Source of the DNA: XYD1-FULL-44-32 sp964355855
Lineage (GTDB): Bacteria > Patescibacteriota > Minisyncoccia > Phycocordibacterales > XYD1-FULL-46-19
Assembly (NCBI GenBank): GCA_964355855.1
Contig: CAYHFD010000008.1
Span: forward strand, 1 to 25,923
Length of the DNA stretch: 25,923 nucleotides
Direction of reading: 5' to 3'
Made by a program: the position numbers and the translations under genes. Under the pieces are notes generated by a model that saw nothing but the letters and a program-made list of their open reading frames with translations, did no database searches and was not told the origin of the DNA. Positions 1 through 6,091 of this stretch are shown in pieces (the first letter of the stretch is position 1; every line of letters begins with the position of its first letter).

Positions 1-50
1 CGATTAGTCATTTGCTTGGAAAAAAGTTAGAGCAAATGTTAGAATTAGTT

Positions 51-80
51 CACAACAAAAAAATAGGTTTTTTTGTTGTG
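51..80. terminator. Perfect 13-bp A/T-rich hairpin, possible bidirectional terminator
   Basis: Positions 51-63 and 68-80 are perfect inverted repeats around the loop TAGG, with seven T at the start of the right arm. The T run lies inside the stem, so termination would rely on the stem itself in either direction. It may end a gene lying left of the window. It adjoins the multi-stem element at 79-170. Confidence 0.5.
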
Positions 81-170
81 ACCCTACAGGGGAAAGGGGT
101 CGGGAAAACACCTGTTTTCCCGTGGAGGAAGGATTGGGAAAACCGTGGGTTTCCCAGGCTGTAAGGGTCA
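79..170. ncRNA. Multi-branched structured RNA or DNA element, function unknown
   Basis: An outer stem pairs 79-89 (TGACCCTACAG) with 159-170 (CTGTAAGGGTCA, one bulged A). It encloses a 10-bp hairpin at 101-122 (CGGGAAAACA, loop CC, TGTTTTCCCG) and a 7-bp hairpin at 135-156 (TGGGAAA...TTTCCCA), separated by a purine-rich linker. There is no ORF across it. The closed outer stem with two inner stems suggests a folded RNA or a foldable DNA site. I do not recognise an Rfam family: the RNase P, tmRNA and SRP signatures I know are absent. Direction is undetermined; a TACAAT box at 199-204 downstream may start the next gene. Confidence 0.4.
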
Positions 171-230
171 CCTTCGACGGCGCGCTTAAGTAGTGTGGTA
201 CAATATTATTAAGTATTATCTTTAAACTTT

Positions 231-524
231 ATGAATAAAAAATATATAACTTACACCTTAATAACGTTTGGTATAATAATTTTCATTATAGTAAGAACGT
301 TAATATATGGTGTAAATTTACCTTTATTCTCTTTAGTGGTACAAACCCTGGTTGGGGTGGGTATTATTGCCCTGATAGCTCTGGCCCTAACCACACTGAT
401 CAATCTTGTTTTAAAGAAAGACAATAAAACTAAGTGGTTGATTTTTGCGGTTTTATTTTTCACTATTAACTGCTTCATGATTTTGTCCGCGTATGATTAC
501 TTTACGCAAATATCACTAAAATAA
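231..524 (+). CDS. Small hypothetical membrane protein, three predicted TM segments
   Basis: The 97-aa product has hydrophobic segments at about residues 7-27, 32-60 and 69-88, with lysine-rich connecting stretches (KKDNKTK). This is the pattern of a small integral membrane protein with short loops. No family motif is recognised. The ATG at 231 follows an AT-rich stretch with no Shine-Dalgarno; TACAAT (199-204) or TATTAT (about 214-219) could serve as -10 boxes. The gene stands alone and opens the accessory region before the HEPN-like gene. It could be a toxin- or defence-associated membrane protein, but nothing in the sequence proves this. Confidence 0.6.
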   Translation: MNKKYITYTLITFGIIIFIIVRTLIYGVNLPLFSLVVQTLVGVGIIALIALALTTLINLVLKKDNKTKWLIFAVLFFTINCFMILSAYDYFTQISLK

Positions 525-611
525 CTATGCCCATTCTTAGAGCTGTTACTTTTTAAAGACACTTAGGATATTTATTCTTAAAAAATTAGATTGAAGCTTA
601 CTTGACGAATA

Positions 612-1337
612 ATGAAAGGAGAAATCTATCAATCAGGGTACATAGATAAAGTATTCAAGTTGGTTCATTTAGCAGAAATAAATTTTCTAGTTTGCCAAAA
701 AATCTATAAGAATTATCTAAAGAAAAAAGGTAGGCACGAAAATACATTTTTTGTTTTAACCGCAAACAATGCCTTTAATGAATCTTTGAGTGTTTTACAG
801 ACCCTGATTTGTTCAACGGAGAAGAATGATTTAAAAATAAAACCAATCCTTGAAAAGATTATTGAGGACGATAAGGACTCCCTAGTTCCTGTTGACCCAA
901 AGATTGAATACCAATTTATTGGAAGCATAGAAAAAGATTATCCACACTTGGGCGAATCGACTTTTTACAGCTACAGAAGATTTCTTCTTAAGTCGGGTGA
1001 ACCTGATAATCATTTAGGAACGATTATGGAGAATATACAAAGAAAAAAGCGAGTGGAAAGCGGACTTGTCGATTTTCAAGAATTGAAAGTCAAATTTGAA
1101 AAGTTTAGATTTCATAAAATACGACATCACCAAATTGGACACAAACACCAAGATTTGAAAGAACCGGCGGGCTCTGCTAATCTTTTGCTCCAAGATTCTT
1201 ATATTAATAACCTCGAAGAGATTATTAAAGACTTAAAAATCAAAACGTATTTCTGGTTTGGTTTTTCCTTTGATAATCCTAATTATCCAATCCTCGATTC
1301 TCTAAACGAAATTATAAGAAATCCTAAAGCACGATAA
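612..1337 (+). CDS. Hypothetical protein with HEPN/AbiU2-like R-x5-H motif
   Basis: A 241-aa soluble, largely helical protein rich in Lys, Glu and Asn. Around residues 171-177 it carries IRHHQIGHKHQD, i.e. R171-x5-H177. This resembles the catalytic Rx4-6H of HEPN ribonucleases and the Abi-like (AbiU2) proteins, where the motif also sits in a late helix. An alanine/asparagine helix near 48-64 (FVLTANNAFNESLSVL) fits the N-terminal helical bundle of that group. The start at 612 is the first ATG after a stop and has no clear ribosome site. A GGCC hairpin at 1356-1378 follows the stop. The neighbouring HNH and zinc-ribbon genes make a defence or toxin role plausible. The HEPN assignment rests on one motif and is tentative. 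Confidence 0.55.
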   Translation: MKGEIYQSGYIDKVFKLVHLAEINFLVCQKIYKNYLKKKGRHENTFFVLTANNAFNESLSVLQTLICSTEKNDLKIKPILEKIIEDDKDSLVPVDPKIEYQFIGSIEKDYPHLGESTFYSYRRFLLKSGEPDNHLGTIMENIQRKKRVESGLVDFQELKVKFEKFRFHKIRHHQIGHKHQDLKEPAGSANLLLQDSYINNLEEIIKDLKIKTYFWFGFSFDNPNYPILDSLNEIIRNPKAR

Positions 1338-1355
1338 GGGTCGAAATGATATACT

Positions 1356-1378
1356 AAAAAGGCCATAAACGGCCTTTC
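1356..1378 (+). terminator. Hairpin after the HEPN-like gene
   Basis: AAAGGCC, loop ATAAAC, GGCCTTT: a 7-bp stem about 20 nt after the stop at 1337. It has only three T afterwards, so it is a weak terminator that could act in either direction. Confidence 0.45.
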
Positions 1379-1475
1379 AGGGTAATGAATTATCTGATTC
1401 TATCTCGAGTAGGGTCACTATCAATAACTAGCACCACAACGCTATATTTAGGGATTTTCTAATAAAATTTGATAT

Positions 1476-1988
1476 ATGACAAGACAAAATAATTTTGATC
1501 GAAAAATCATAGAAATCTTAACAAAAAGGGCAGCCTATATTTGTTCTAATCCTGAATGCAGAAGTTTGACAATAGCTCCTTCTGGTGTGGATGAAACAAA
1601 AATTATTTATATTGGTGAAGTTGCTCATATTATTGCCGCATCGAGGAACGGACCAAGATCTAGGGAGGATTTTTCTGACGATAGTATAAAAGACATTTCT
1701 AATGGTATTTTTTTGTGTTCTGTATGCGCAGAAATGATAGACAAAAATAATGGCATTGATTTTTCGGTAGAGACTTTGCGTCAATGGAAGACTGATCATG
1801 AAAAATGGGTTAGAGATAATTTAAATAAAAAACTTGAGAATAATATGGTGATAATTAATGGGCAACATATTGCAAAAGGAGTTGGTGTTATTACGGGTTT
1901 AGAAATTAAAAAATCAGCTATTATAAAACCGGGAACAATTGTAACTGCAGAAGGCATAGGTACTATTACAGGAACTAGGATCGGATAA
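1476..1988 (+). CDS. HNH-type (treble-clef) nuclease-like protein with beta-rich tail
   Basis: The 170-aa protein has the layout of a widespread HNH family: C23-x4-C28 (CSNPEC), GEVAHIIAAS with H51, GPR at 59-61, NGIFLC with N76 and C81, C84, then MID with D89 and a WK-x2-HE segment near 104-109. The position that is His in canonical HNH (CHxxID) is Ala85 here (CAEMID). Ala occurs there in some relatives I recall, so this does not by itself mean inactivity. Residues about 123-170 are a Gly/Ile/Thr-rich beta repeat (GVGVITG..., GIGTITGTRIG) that may be a binding or oligomerisation module. A TAAAAT box (1463-1468) lies 7 nt before the ATG, suggesting a leaderless message. The zinc-ribbon gene starts 3 nt after the stop, so the two are almost certainly co-expressed. 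Confidence 0.75.
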   Translation: MTRQNNFDRKIIEILTKRAAYICSNPECRSLTIAPSGVDETKIIYIGEVAHIIAASRNGPRSREDFSDDSIKDISNGIFLCSVCAEMIDKNNGIDFSVETLRQWKTDHEKWVRDNLNKKLENNMVIINGQHIAKGVGVITGLEIKKSAIIKPGTIVTAEGIGTITGTRIG

Positions 1989-1991
1989 TAT

Positions 1992-2210
1992 ATGGCATTA
2001 ACAAATTATTTTGGTTTTATTTGTCCAATTTGTAGTAGTACTGTGAATGTTGGAGGGGGTGAACCTAATTGTCCATCTTGCGGTACTAGAATGGTTGCAA
2101 ACAAAAAAGGAAATTCTGTAGCAATGAATGTTTCGTGTAAAAAGTGCAATAATTTTTTTGGAATGATTGATTCTGATAAGTGCCCTACTTGTGGGGTACC
2201 TTTTTCCTGA
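1992..2210 (+). CDS. Double zinc-ribbon small protein, partner of the HNH gene
   Basis: A 72-aa protein with four CxxC-type knuckles: CPIC (11-14), CPSC (27-30), CKKC (49-52) and CPTC (64-67). These make two zinc ribbons in tandem, one per half. There is no catalytic domain. Such ribbons usually bind nucleic acid or mediate protein contacts. The ATG is 3 nt after the HNH stop codon and has no Shine-Dalgarno of its own, so translation is probably coupled. The pairing suggests a specificity or regulatory partner of the nuclease-like protein; that role is inference. Confidence 0.7.
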   Translation: MALTNYFGFICPICSSTVNVGGGEPNCPSCGTRMVANKKGNSVAMNVSCKKCNNFFGMIDSDKCPTCGVPFS

Positions 2211-2277
2211 AAATTTATAGGCGCACGAGAATGGTCAAAATTGGGAGTATTATAATTCCCTTTAATTTTTCTAGGCG

Positions 2278-2283
2278 TATAAT
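2278..2283 (+). promoter_or_regulatory. -10 box of the 2293 gene
   Basis: TATAAT ends 9 nt before the ATG at 2293, so the transcript would start within a few nucleotides of the start codon. A small GGGA...TCCC hairpin (about 2243-2260) lies just upstream. Confidence 0.5.
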
Positions 2284-2292
2284 AAGGGGTAT

Positions 2293-2550
2293 ATGAAAAG
2301 ATTTGGTAATGAAAACCCGACTTTTAGAGCCACCCCTATTTCCGATGAAGAGGGGAGAAAGTTAGTAAAAGAAGCCGAGAACCGCGATTTTGAATTGGCT
2401 AAAAAACTTTTACCAAATAAATATAAAAATAATAGTGTTAATAGCCGAGAGGAAATAGCGAAGGAAGTTTTACCTAAACCAAACGATATTTTAGATTTGG
2501 CCATTAGTGCTGAAGCTAAAGAGGTAGCCATCGACAGTGACCAAGTGTAG
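2293..2550 (+). CDS. Small charged hypothetical protein
   Basis: An 85-aa hydrophilic protein, rich in Glu, Lys and Asn, without cysteines, signal peptide or membrane segment. It reads as short helices (SDEEGRKLVKEAENRDFELA; REEIAKEVL). I recognise no family. The start is supported by the -10 box 9 nt upstream and the absence of a Shine-Dalgarno, as in other genes of this window. It lies between the HNH cassette and the short ORF before rmuC. A lone perfect DnaA-box sequence (2573-2581) follows its stop. Confidence 0.5.
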   Translation: MKRFGNENPTFRATPISDEEGRKLVKEAENRDFELAKKLLPNKYKNNSVNSREEIAKEVLPKPNDILDLAISAEAKEVAIDSDQV

Positions 2551-2625
2551 TTAAAATAAGTGGATTTTGGACTTATCCACAGATACACACTAGGCACCAT
2601 TTAAATTTCCATAGGGAGGTTTAAA

Positions 2626-2733
2626 ATGAATAGACACCCGTTGAATCAAATCTTTGGGTGTCCTGAAAATCACCTCACGGTGGTTTTTTTGGTTATTAGA
2701 TTTAATTTAAGCTTACTGATATTATTAAGCTAA
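2626..2733 (+). CDS. Candidate 35-aa ORF preceding rmuC, strong SD, internal terminator
   Basis: The ATG at 2626 has GGGAGG (2614-2619) about 6 nt upstream, a strong ribosome site unusual for this window. The ORF encodes 35 residues with a very hydrophobic second half (VVFLVIRFNLSLLILL) and ends TAA at 2731-2733. Its sequence contains a hairpin (2633-2639 with 2656-2662) and then an intrinsic terminator (2667-2690), so translation and termination could interact as in a leader-peptide attenuator. The stop TAA overlaps the left target-site copy ATGGA of the adjacent element: without the element the ORF would meet rmuC as TAATG. It could be a real small membrane peptide, a leader peptide or chance; I favour a leader or coupling ORF. 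Confidence 0.4.
   Translation: MNRHPLNQIFGCPENHLTVVFLVIRFNLSLLILLS
2667..2690 (+). terminator. Intrinsic terminator inside the 35-aa ORF
   Basis: AAATCACC, loop TCAC, GGTGGTTT, with T at 2684-2690. A preceding hairpin (GACACCC 2633-2639 with GGGTGTC 2656-2662) covers the start of the short ORF. Together they look like an attenuation-type arrangement upstream of rmuC. Confidence 0.6.
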
Positions 2734-2737
2734 TGGA

Positions 2738-2850
2738 TCCCGTTAGAGATAACGGACACATAGTTTCTTTTTTCAATGAAAAACACACTATTATAAAACT
2801 AAAATATGGTAGAGACATAGACAACCTGTCCGTGTCCTATCTCTAACGGG
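2738..2850 (+). mobile_element. Start-codon element copy 1 (113 bp, MITE-like) before rmuC
   Basis: The element starts TCCCGTTAGAGATA and ends TATCTCTAACGGG, with further pairing between ACGGACAC and GTCCGTGTCC. It is flanked by the exact 5-bp duplication ATGGA (2733-2737 and 2851-2855), and the right copy is the rmuC start codon. It has no ORF. The AT-rich interior aligns with copies 3 and 4 in the same orientation relative to the downstream gene. Removing the element plus one ATGGA joins the upstream 35-aa ORF to rmuC as TAATG. No transposase is present, so movement would need a trans-acting enzyme. A family of structured RNA leaders is the alternative, but the target duplication argues for insertion. 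Confidence 0.8.
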
Positions 2851-3927
2851 ATGGAAATTATCTATATTACAGCTGGGGTGCTACTTGGTGGTGTTTTGGT
2901 GGCTACGGTAATTGTATTTTTAGGGCGGGGAAAAAAGTCGGCAGAAGGGAGCGGTGAATCTTTAATTTTGATCCAAAACCAGATGAATGAGCTGGCGCGG
3001 ATGCTAGACGACCGCATGGGTAATGTGCGCAGTGAGCTAAAAGAGTCGTCGCGGTTTATGCAAGACTCTATCCGCAGCCAGTTTACCGACTCGATGAAGA
3101 TAGTGACCGATGTCACCGAGCGTCTGACCAAACTCGACGAAACCAATCGCCAGGTGATGAATTTTACCGACCAGCTGAAAGACCTGCAGGATATTTTGAA
3201 AAACCCAAAACAGCGGGGGATATTGGGCGAATATTATCTTGAAACTTTGCTTAAAAATATTTTACCGCCAACTGGTTTTCAAATGCAGTATAAATTTGCC
3301 GATGGCGAAATTGTGGATGCGGCGGTGTTTGTGAAGGACAAAATTATTCCGGTGGACTCTAAATTTTCCCTGGAAAATTACAATCGCGTGGCGGAAGAGA
3401 AAAACGAAGTCGAGCGGGACCGTCTGGAAAAGCTGTTTGTGAATGACCTAAAAAACCGGATTCAGGAAACCGCTAAATATATTCGCCCGAGCGAGGGGAC
3501 GCTGGACTTTGCCTTTATGTTTATCCCGCACGAGGCGATTTATTATGATTTATTAGTCAACAAAATCGGGGCCATTACCGATGATACGGATAACCTAATC
3601 CAGCGCGCTGCCAACAAATACCATGTCATTATTGTATCGCCAACCTCTTTCCTTGCCTATTTGCAAACTGTTTTACAGGGGCTAAAGGCTCTGCAAATTG
3701 AAGAGTCCGCCAAAGAAATACGCAAAAGAGTAGAGGAGTTGGGTAAGCATATTGGCGTGTATGATTCCTTCATGCAAAAAATGGGTGGGTCACTTGGGAC
3801 GACGGTCAGCCACTACAACAGTGCCTATAAAGAGTTTAAAAAAATTGACAAAGACGTATTTCGGATTGCTGGTGAGTCGGCGGGGGTAGAGACGATGGTT
3901 TTAGACAAACCAGCTGATGATGATTAA
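2851..3927 (+). CDS. rmuC: RmuC family protein (DNA recombination)
   Basis: The 358-aa product has an N-terminal transmembrane segment (about 3-25), a coiled-coil region (about 37-125) and the RmuC nuclease-fold domain, with KNPKQRGILGEYYLETLL at about 117-134, then IPVDSKFSLENYNR. RmuC is a membrane-anchored PD-(D/E)XK-like protein; in E. coli its loss alters inversion/recombination at short inverted repeats, but the biochemical activity is poorly defined. The ATG is preceded directly by the right end of an inverted-repeat element (ACGGG-ATG) with no Shine-Dalgarno. The GC-richer coding style differs from the accessory genes upstream. A hairpin with a T run follows at 3993-4021. Confidence 0.92.
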   Translation: MEIIYITAGVLLGGVLVATVIVFLGRGKKSAEGSGESLILIQNQMNELARMLDDRMGNVRSELKESSRFMQDSIRSQFTDSMKIVTDVTERLTKLDETNRQVMNFTDQLKDLQDILKNPKQRGILGEYYLETLLKNILPPTGFQMQYKFADGEIVDAAVFVKDKIIPVDSKFSLENYNRVAEEKNEVERDRLEKLFVNDLKNRIQETAKYIRPSEGTLDFAFMFIPHEAIYYDLLVNKIGAITDDTDNLIQRAANKYHVIIVSPTSFLAYLQTVLQGLKALQIEESAKEIRKRVEELGKHIGVYDSFMQKMGGSLGTTVSHYNSAYKEFKKIDKDVFRIAGESAGVETMVLDKPADDD

Positions 3928-3992
3928 AATCCACAGTCGGGCAATTTTACTATAGCTAAAAATAGCCATATGTGGTAAGATAAAAGCAGGTC

Positions 3993-4021
3993 ACGAGCAC
4001 GGTGTTCGTTGGTCTTTTTTT
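3993..4021 (+). terminator. Terminator after rmuC / leader hairpin of the kinase gene
   Basis: ACGAGCAC, one G, GTGTTCGT (one wobble pair), followed by GG and a T-rich run from 4013. It lies 65 nt after rmuC and 40 nt before the next ATG. A TAAGAT box at about 3976-3981 could start a transcript that runs into it, so it may attenuate the kinase-like gene. Confidence 0.6.
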
Positions 4022-4061
4022 GTTTTTGGGTGGAACCTACAATCATTAGGAGACAAAGGCT

Positions 4062-4721
4062 ATGGCTGTGGTCACTGGGCTTAATCGCCCGAAAGGTATT
4101 TTTTCTGGGATTGAATGCTCCACCAGAATCCCTTGGGATGAACGTTTTGCCACCGACCCAGGCAAGATCATCATGGTCTCCGGCCCCTCGGGTGTTGGAA
4201 AGACCACATTGATCAGGAATTTTATCGCCAGTCAGCCGGAAACGGCCTCGGCTACGGTCAGCGAAACTACGCGAGGCCCGCGCAAGTCGGATCTGCTGGG
4301 AGAGTATCGCCACTGGTCGCGAGAAGAATTTTTGCGACTTGGCGAAAAAGCGTGGGAAATATTTGCCCATGGGCAATACTACGCCACTTTGACACATTCG
4401 TTCCGGCTTTCACTTTTGATGCCGGGGGTTCACCTCCTGAATTGCATCCCGCTTATTCCGGAGAATCTCCCGGCTCAATTCCTGTTGTGCCAGAGGGTTA
4501 TCCCGTTCTTCATTGTTGCGCCGCCGGAGCCTGTCCTACGTCGCCGCTTTGCCGAGCGTGGAGATAACCTAAAGATCGTTGAGGAGCGCCTCTCTGATTG
4601 TCGGGGATGGAACGAATGGGCTGAAAACTCCCACATCGGCTTTCACAAAATTGACGGGGCTCTGGGTAAGGCTCAAATGCTCGAAGTTTTTACCAGAGAG
4701 GTTGGCCGTCTGGTGAGATAA
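4062..4721 (+). CDS. Divergent guanylate kinase-like protein
   Basis: 219 aa. A P-loop GPSGVGKT lies at residues 41-48. It is followed by SETTRGPRKSDLLGEYRHWS, matching the GMP-binding S-x-TTR-x-PR...G-x-Y region, then SREEF, GQYYATL (family: G-x-YYGT) and RRRFAERGDN...VEERL, the C-terminal Arg-rich segment. Guanylate kinase phosphorylates GMP/dGMP with ATP. Two features are odd: an extra N-terminal stretch of about 35 residues before the core beta strand, and Ala instead of Gly in YYGT. AGGAG about 10 nt upstream sets the start at 4062. The gene has its own palindromic terminator and higher GC than its neighbours. It may be the cell's Gmk or a diverged paralogue; I leave the symbol blank for that reason. 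Confidence 0.75.
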   Translation: MAVVTGLNRPKGIFSGIECSTRIPWDERFATDPGKIIMVSGPSGVGKTTLIRNFIASQPETASATVSETTRGPRKSDLLGEYRHWSREEFLRLGEKAWEIFAHGQYYATLTHSFRLSLLMPGVHLLNCIPLIPENLPAQFLLCQRVIPFFIVAPPEPVLRRRFAERGDNLKIVEERLSDCRGWNEWAENSHIGFHKIDGALGKAQMLEVFTREVGRLVR

Positions 4722-4742
4722 TGGGATGAGTCTGTGTTTTTG

Positions 4743-4782
4743 GGCCCTGCCACGCAAATTGCGTGGCAGGGCCTTTCTTTTT
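4743..4782 (+). terminator. Strong palindromic terminator of the kinase-like gene
   Basis: A 15-bp perfect inverted repeat, 4743-4757 with 4759-4773 and one central base (GGCCCTGCCACGCAA and its complement), then TTTCTTTTT. It insulates the kinase gene from rplU, whose promoter begins 2 nt later. Confidence 0.9.
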
Positions 4783-4783
4783 C

Positions 4784-4811
4784 TTGCATTTTTTGGCGAT
4801 TTTAGTACAAT
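4784..4811 (+). promoter_or_regulatory. rplU promoter
   Basis: TTGCAT (4784-4789), 16-nt spacer, TACAAT (4806-4811). The -10 box ends 8 nt before the rplU ATG, so the message would be leaderless or nearly so. This also argues against any start upstream of 4820. Confidence 0.75.
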
Positions 4812-4819
4812 ACTCGGGT

Positions 4820-5137
4820 ATGAATTTTGCTGTAATAAAGACGGGGGGAAAGCAGTACAAGATCGCCGAAGGCGATATTTTGACTGTGGAAAAACTACCT
4901 GATTTTAAAGAGGGAGGTAAGGTTAAATTTGAGGAGGTTCTACTGGTTGAATCGGGTGAGAAAACTCAAATTGGTACTCCAACCGTACCAGGGGCGGTAG
5001 TAGAGGCTGAATTTGTGGCCGAAGGCAAAGGTAAAAAAGTTATAGTTCTACGTTATAAAAATAAAGTAAATTACCGCAAACTAAAGGGTCACCGCCAGCC
5101 ATTTTCTAAAGTAAAAATTTCAAAAATTAGTGCCTAG
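4820..5137 (+). CDS. rplU: Large ribosomal subunit protein bL21
   Basis: A 105-aa protein starting MNFAVIKTGGKQYKIAEGD, the canonical bL21 opening, and ending with the basic GHRQPFSKVKISKI segment typical of the family. It binds 23S rRNA in the 50S subunit. An in-frame ATG at 4763 exists but would place the promoter inside the gene, so 4820 is chosen. In most bacteria rplU is followed by rpmA; here rpmA lies about 8 kb away on the other strand. The stop codon is itself part of a 27-bp perfect inverted repeat that forms the terminator. Confidence 0.95.
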   Translation: MNFAVIKTGGKQYKIAEGDILTVEKLPDFKEGGKVKFEEVLLVESGEKTQIGTPTVPGAVVEAEFVAEGKGKKVIVLRYKNKVNYRKLKGHRQPFSKVKISKISA

Positions 5138-5189
5138 CCCCGCAACAAAAAAGCCCCGAGGAGGGGCTTTTTTGTTGCGGGGCTAGGCA
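5131..5189 (+). terminator. 27-bp perfect inverted repeat terminator overlapping the rplU stop
   Basis: The left arm 5131-5157 and right arm 5163-5189 are exact reverse complements around the loop GAGGA. The left arm starts inside the last codons of rplU (GCC TAG) and contains CAACAAAAAAGCCCC; the right arm has TTTTTTGTTGC. With the A run pairing the T run it can terminate in both directions. Such length and perfection exceed what termination needs. Confidence 0.85.
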
Positions 5190-5252
5190 AATTGTGGCAG
5201 AAATATAGTTAGAACTAGTAAGGATTCCAACTGGTGAAAAGGGAGGTGAACA

Positions 5253-6038
5253 ATGGCCATTGAAATGAAGAGCCTTTTTGGAGGCAAGGTAAAGTACTTT
5301 TTTACCGGTGTCTCTTATGGGGATTGCCGACCACCGACACTGCAATGCCCTGTCAGTGACAACACAGCTAGGTTGGTTCAATTGGCTGACCACTTGGGGG
5401 CAAATGAGGTATTTATACCCACCCCCGGAGCTACTCACTGTGTTGTTGGTACTAACGACCATGGCCTGTACATGTTTGGCTCGAGAATTATTCGGACTCG
5501 AGACCAGGCGGATGCGATGGTAGTAGGGTCTTTGGACTGTGCGGTGGGCATCACTCCGGCCGACTGCCATGTTGTGGTTATTATTGACCCCACGTCGCTT
5601 AAGTGGGCCCTGGTCCACATTGGCCACGGGGGATTGATACCCCAAGGCGGGTCACCAAGTATCTTGCATCAAGTGGTGCGAGAAATGGACGTGCCAGTAC
5701 CCAAACTGCAGGCCCATATCTTTGCTGGCATTCGTAATTGTTGTAATGGCTATTGCGCCGGCAACAGCCAGCTCATATCAATCAAGAGCGCCTACCCAGG
5801 TCTCTTGAATGGCAAGGTGGTCTCTAAAGGTCCACGCATGGGTCAGGTGGCGGTTGATAATCTGCTTATCGCCCAGACAGACTTGTCTAGGTTGGGTCTG
5901 CCGACAAAGGCGGTGACTTTTGACCAGACCTGCACCGCTTGTGCTTTGCGGAAAGATAGAGAATTTCAATACTTCTCCAACGTCCGAAGTGCTGGGGCGC
6001 CTGAAAGAAATTGCGTCATGGTTAGACGCATTTGCTGA
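5253..6038 (+). CDS. PgeF/YfiH (laccase-domain, DUF152) family protein
   Basis: 261 aa. The family's metal-site pattern is visible: His near 62 (PGATHCVV), ADC with C105 (TPADCHVVVIID) and His122 (LVHIGHGG, where relatives have AHAGWRG). The C-terminal segment CTACALRKDREFQYFSNVRS matches the family's CT....F.SyRR. Members include the peptidoglycan-editing factor PgeF and purine-nucleoside-metabolising LACC1-type enzymes. The replaced GWRG signature shows divergence, so substrate is uncertain. The product is unusually Cys-rich, including NCCNGYC. GGAGGTGA about 5 nt before the ATG is a strong ribosome site, and a 26-nt perfect palindrome terminates the gene. The single-gene unit is convergent with recR. 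Confidence 0.75.
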   Translation: MAIEMKSLFGGKVKYFFTGVSYGDCRPPTLQCPVSDNTARLVQLADHLGANEVFIPTPGATHCVVGTNDHGLYMFGSRIIRTRDQADAMVVGSLDCAVGITPADCHVVVIIDPTSLKWALVHIGHGGLIPQGGSPSILHQVVREMDVPVPKLQAHIFAGIRNCCNGYCAGNSQLISIKSAYPGLLNGKVVSKGPRMGQVAVDNLLIAQTDLSRLGLPTKAVTFDQTCTACALRKDREFQYFSNVRSAGAPERNCVMVRRIC

Positions 6039-6059
6039 ATTTTATCGAAAACTATCGCA

Positions 6060-6091
6060 GGCCAGGGAGCGTACGCTCCCTGGCCTTTTCT
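6060..6091 (+). terminator. Palindromic terminator of the PgeF-like gene
   Basis: 6060-6085 is a perfect 26-nt palindrome (GGCCAGGGAGCGT and its complement), followed by TTTTCT. Its T run overlaps the recR stop codon on the other strand, so the two convergent genes share this site. Confidence 0.9.

Noticed and set aside
3924..4397. 157-codon minus-strand frame opposite the kinase-like gene
   Set aside because: It is antisense to a recognisable kinase with P-loop and SD; no motif or ribosome site on the minus strand.
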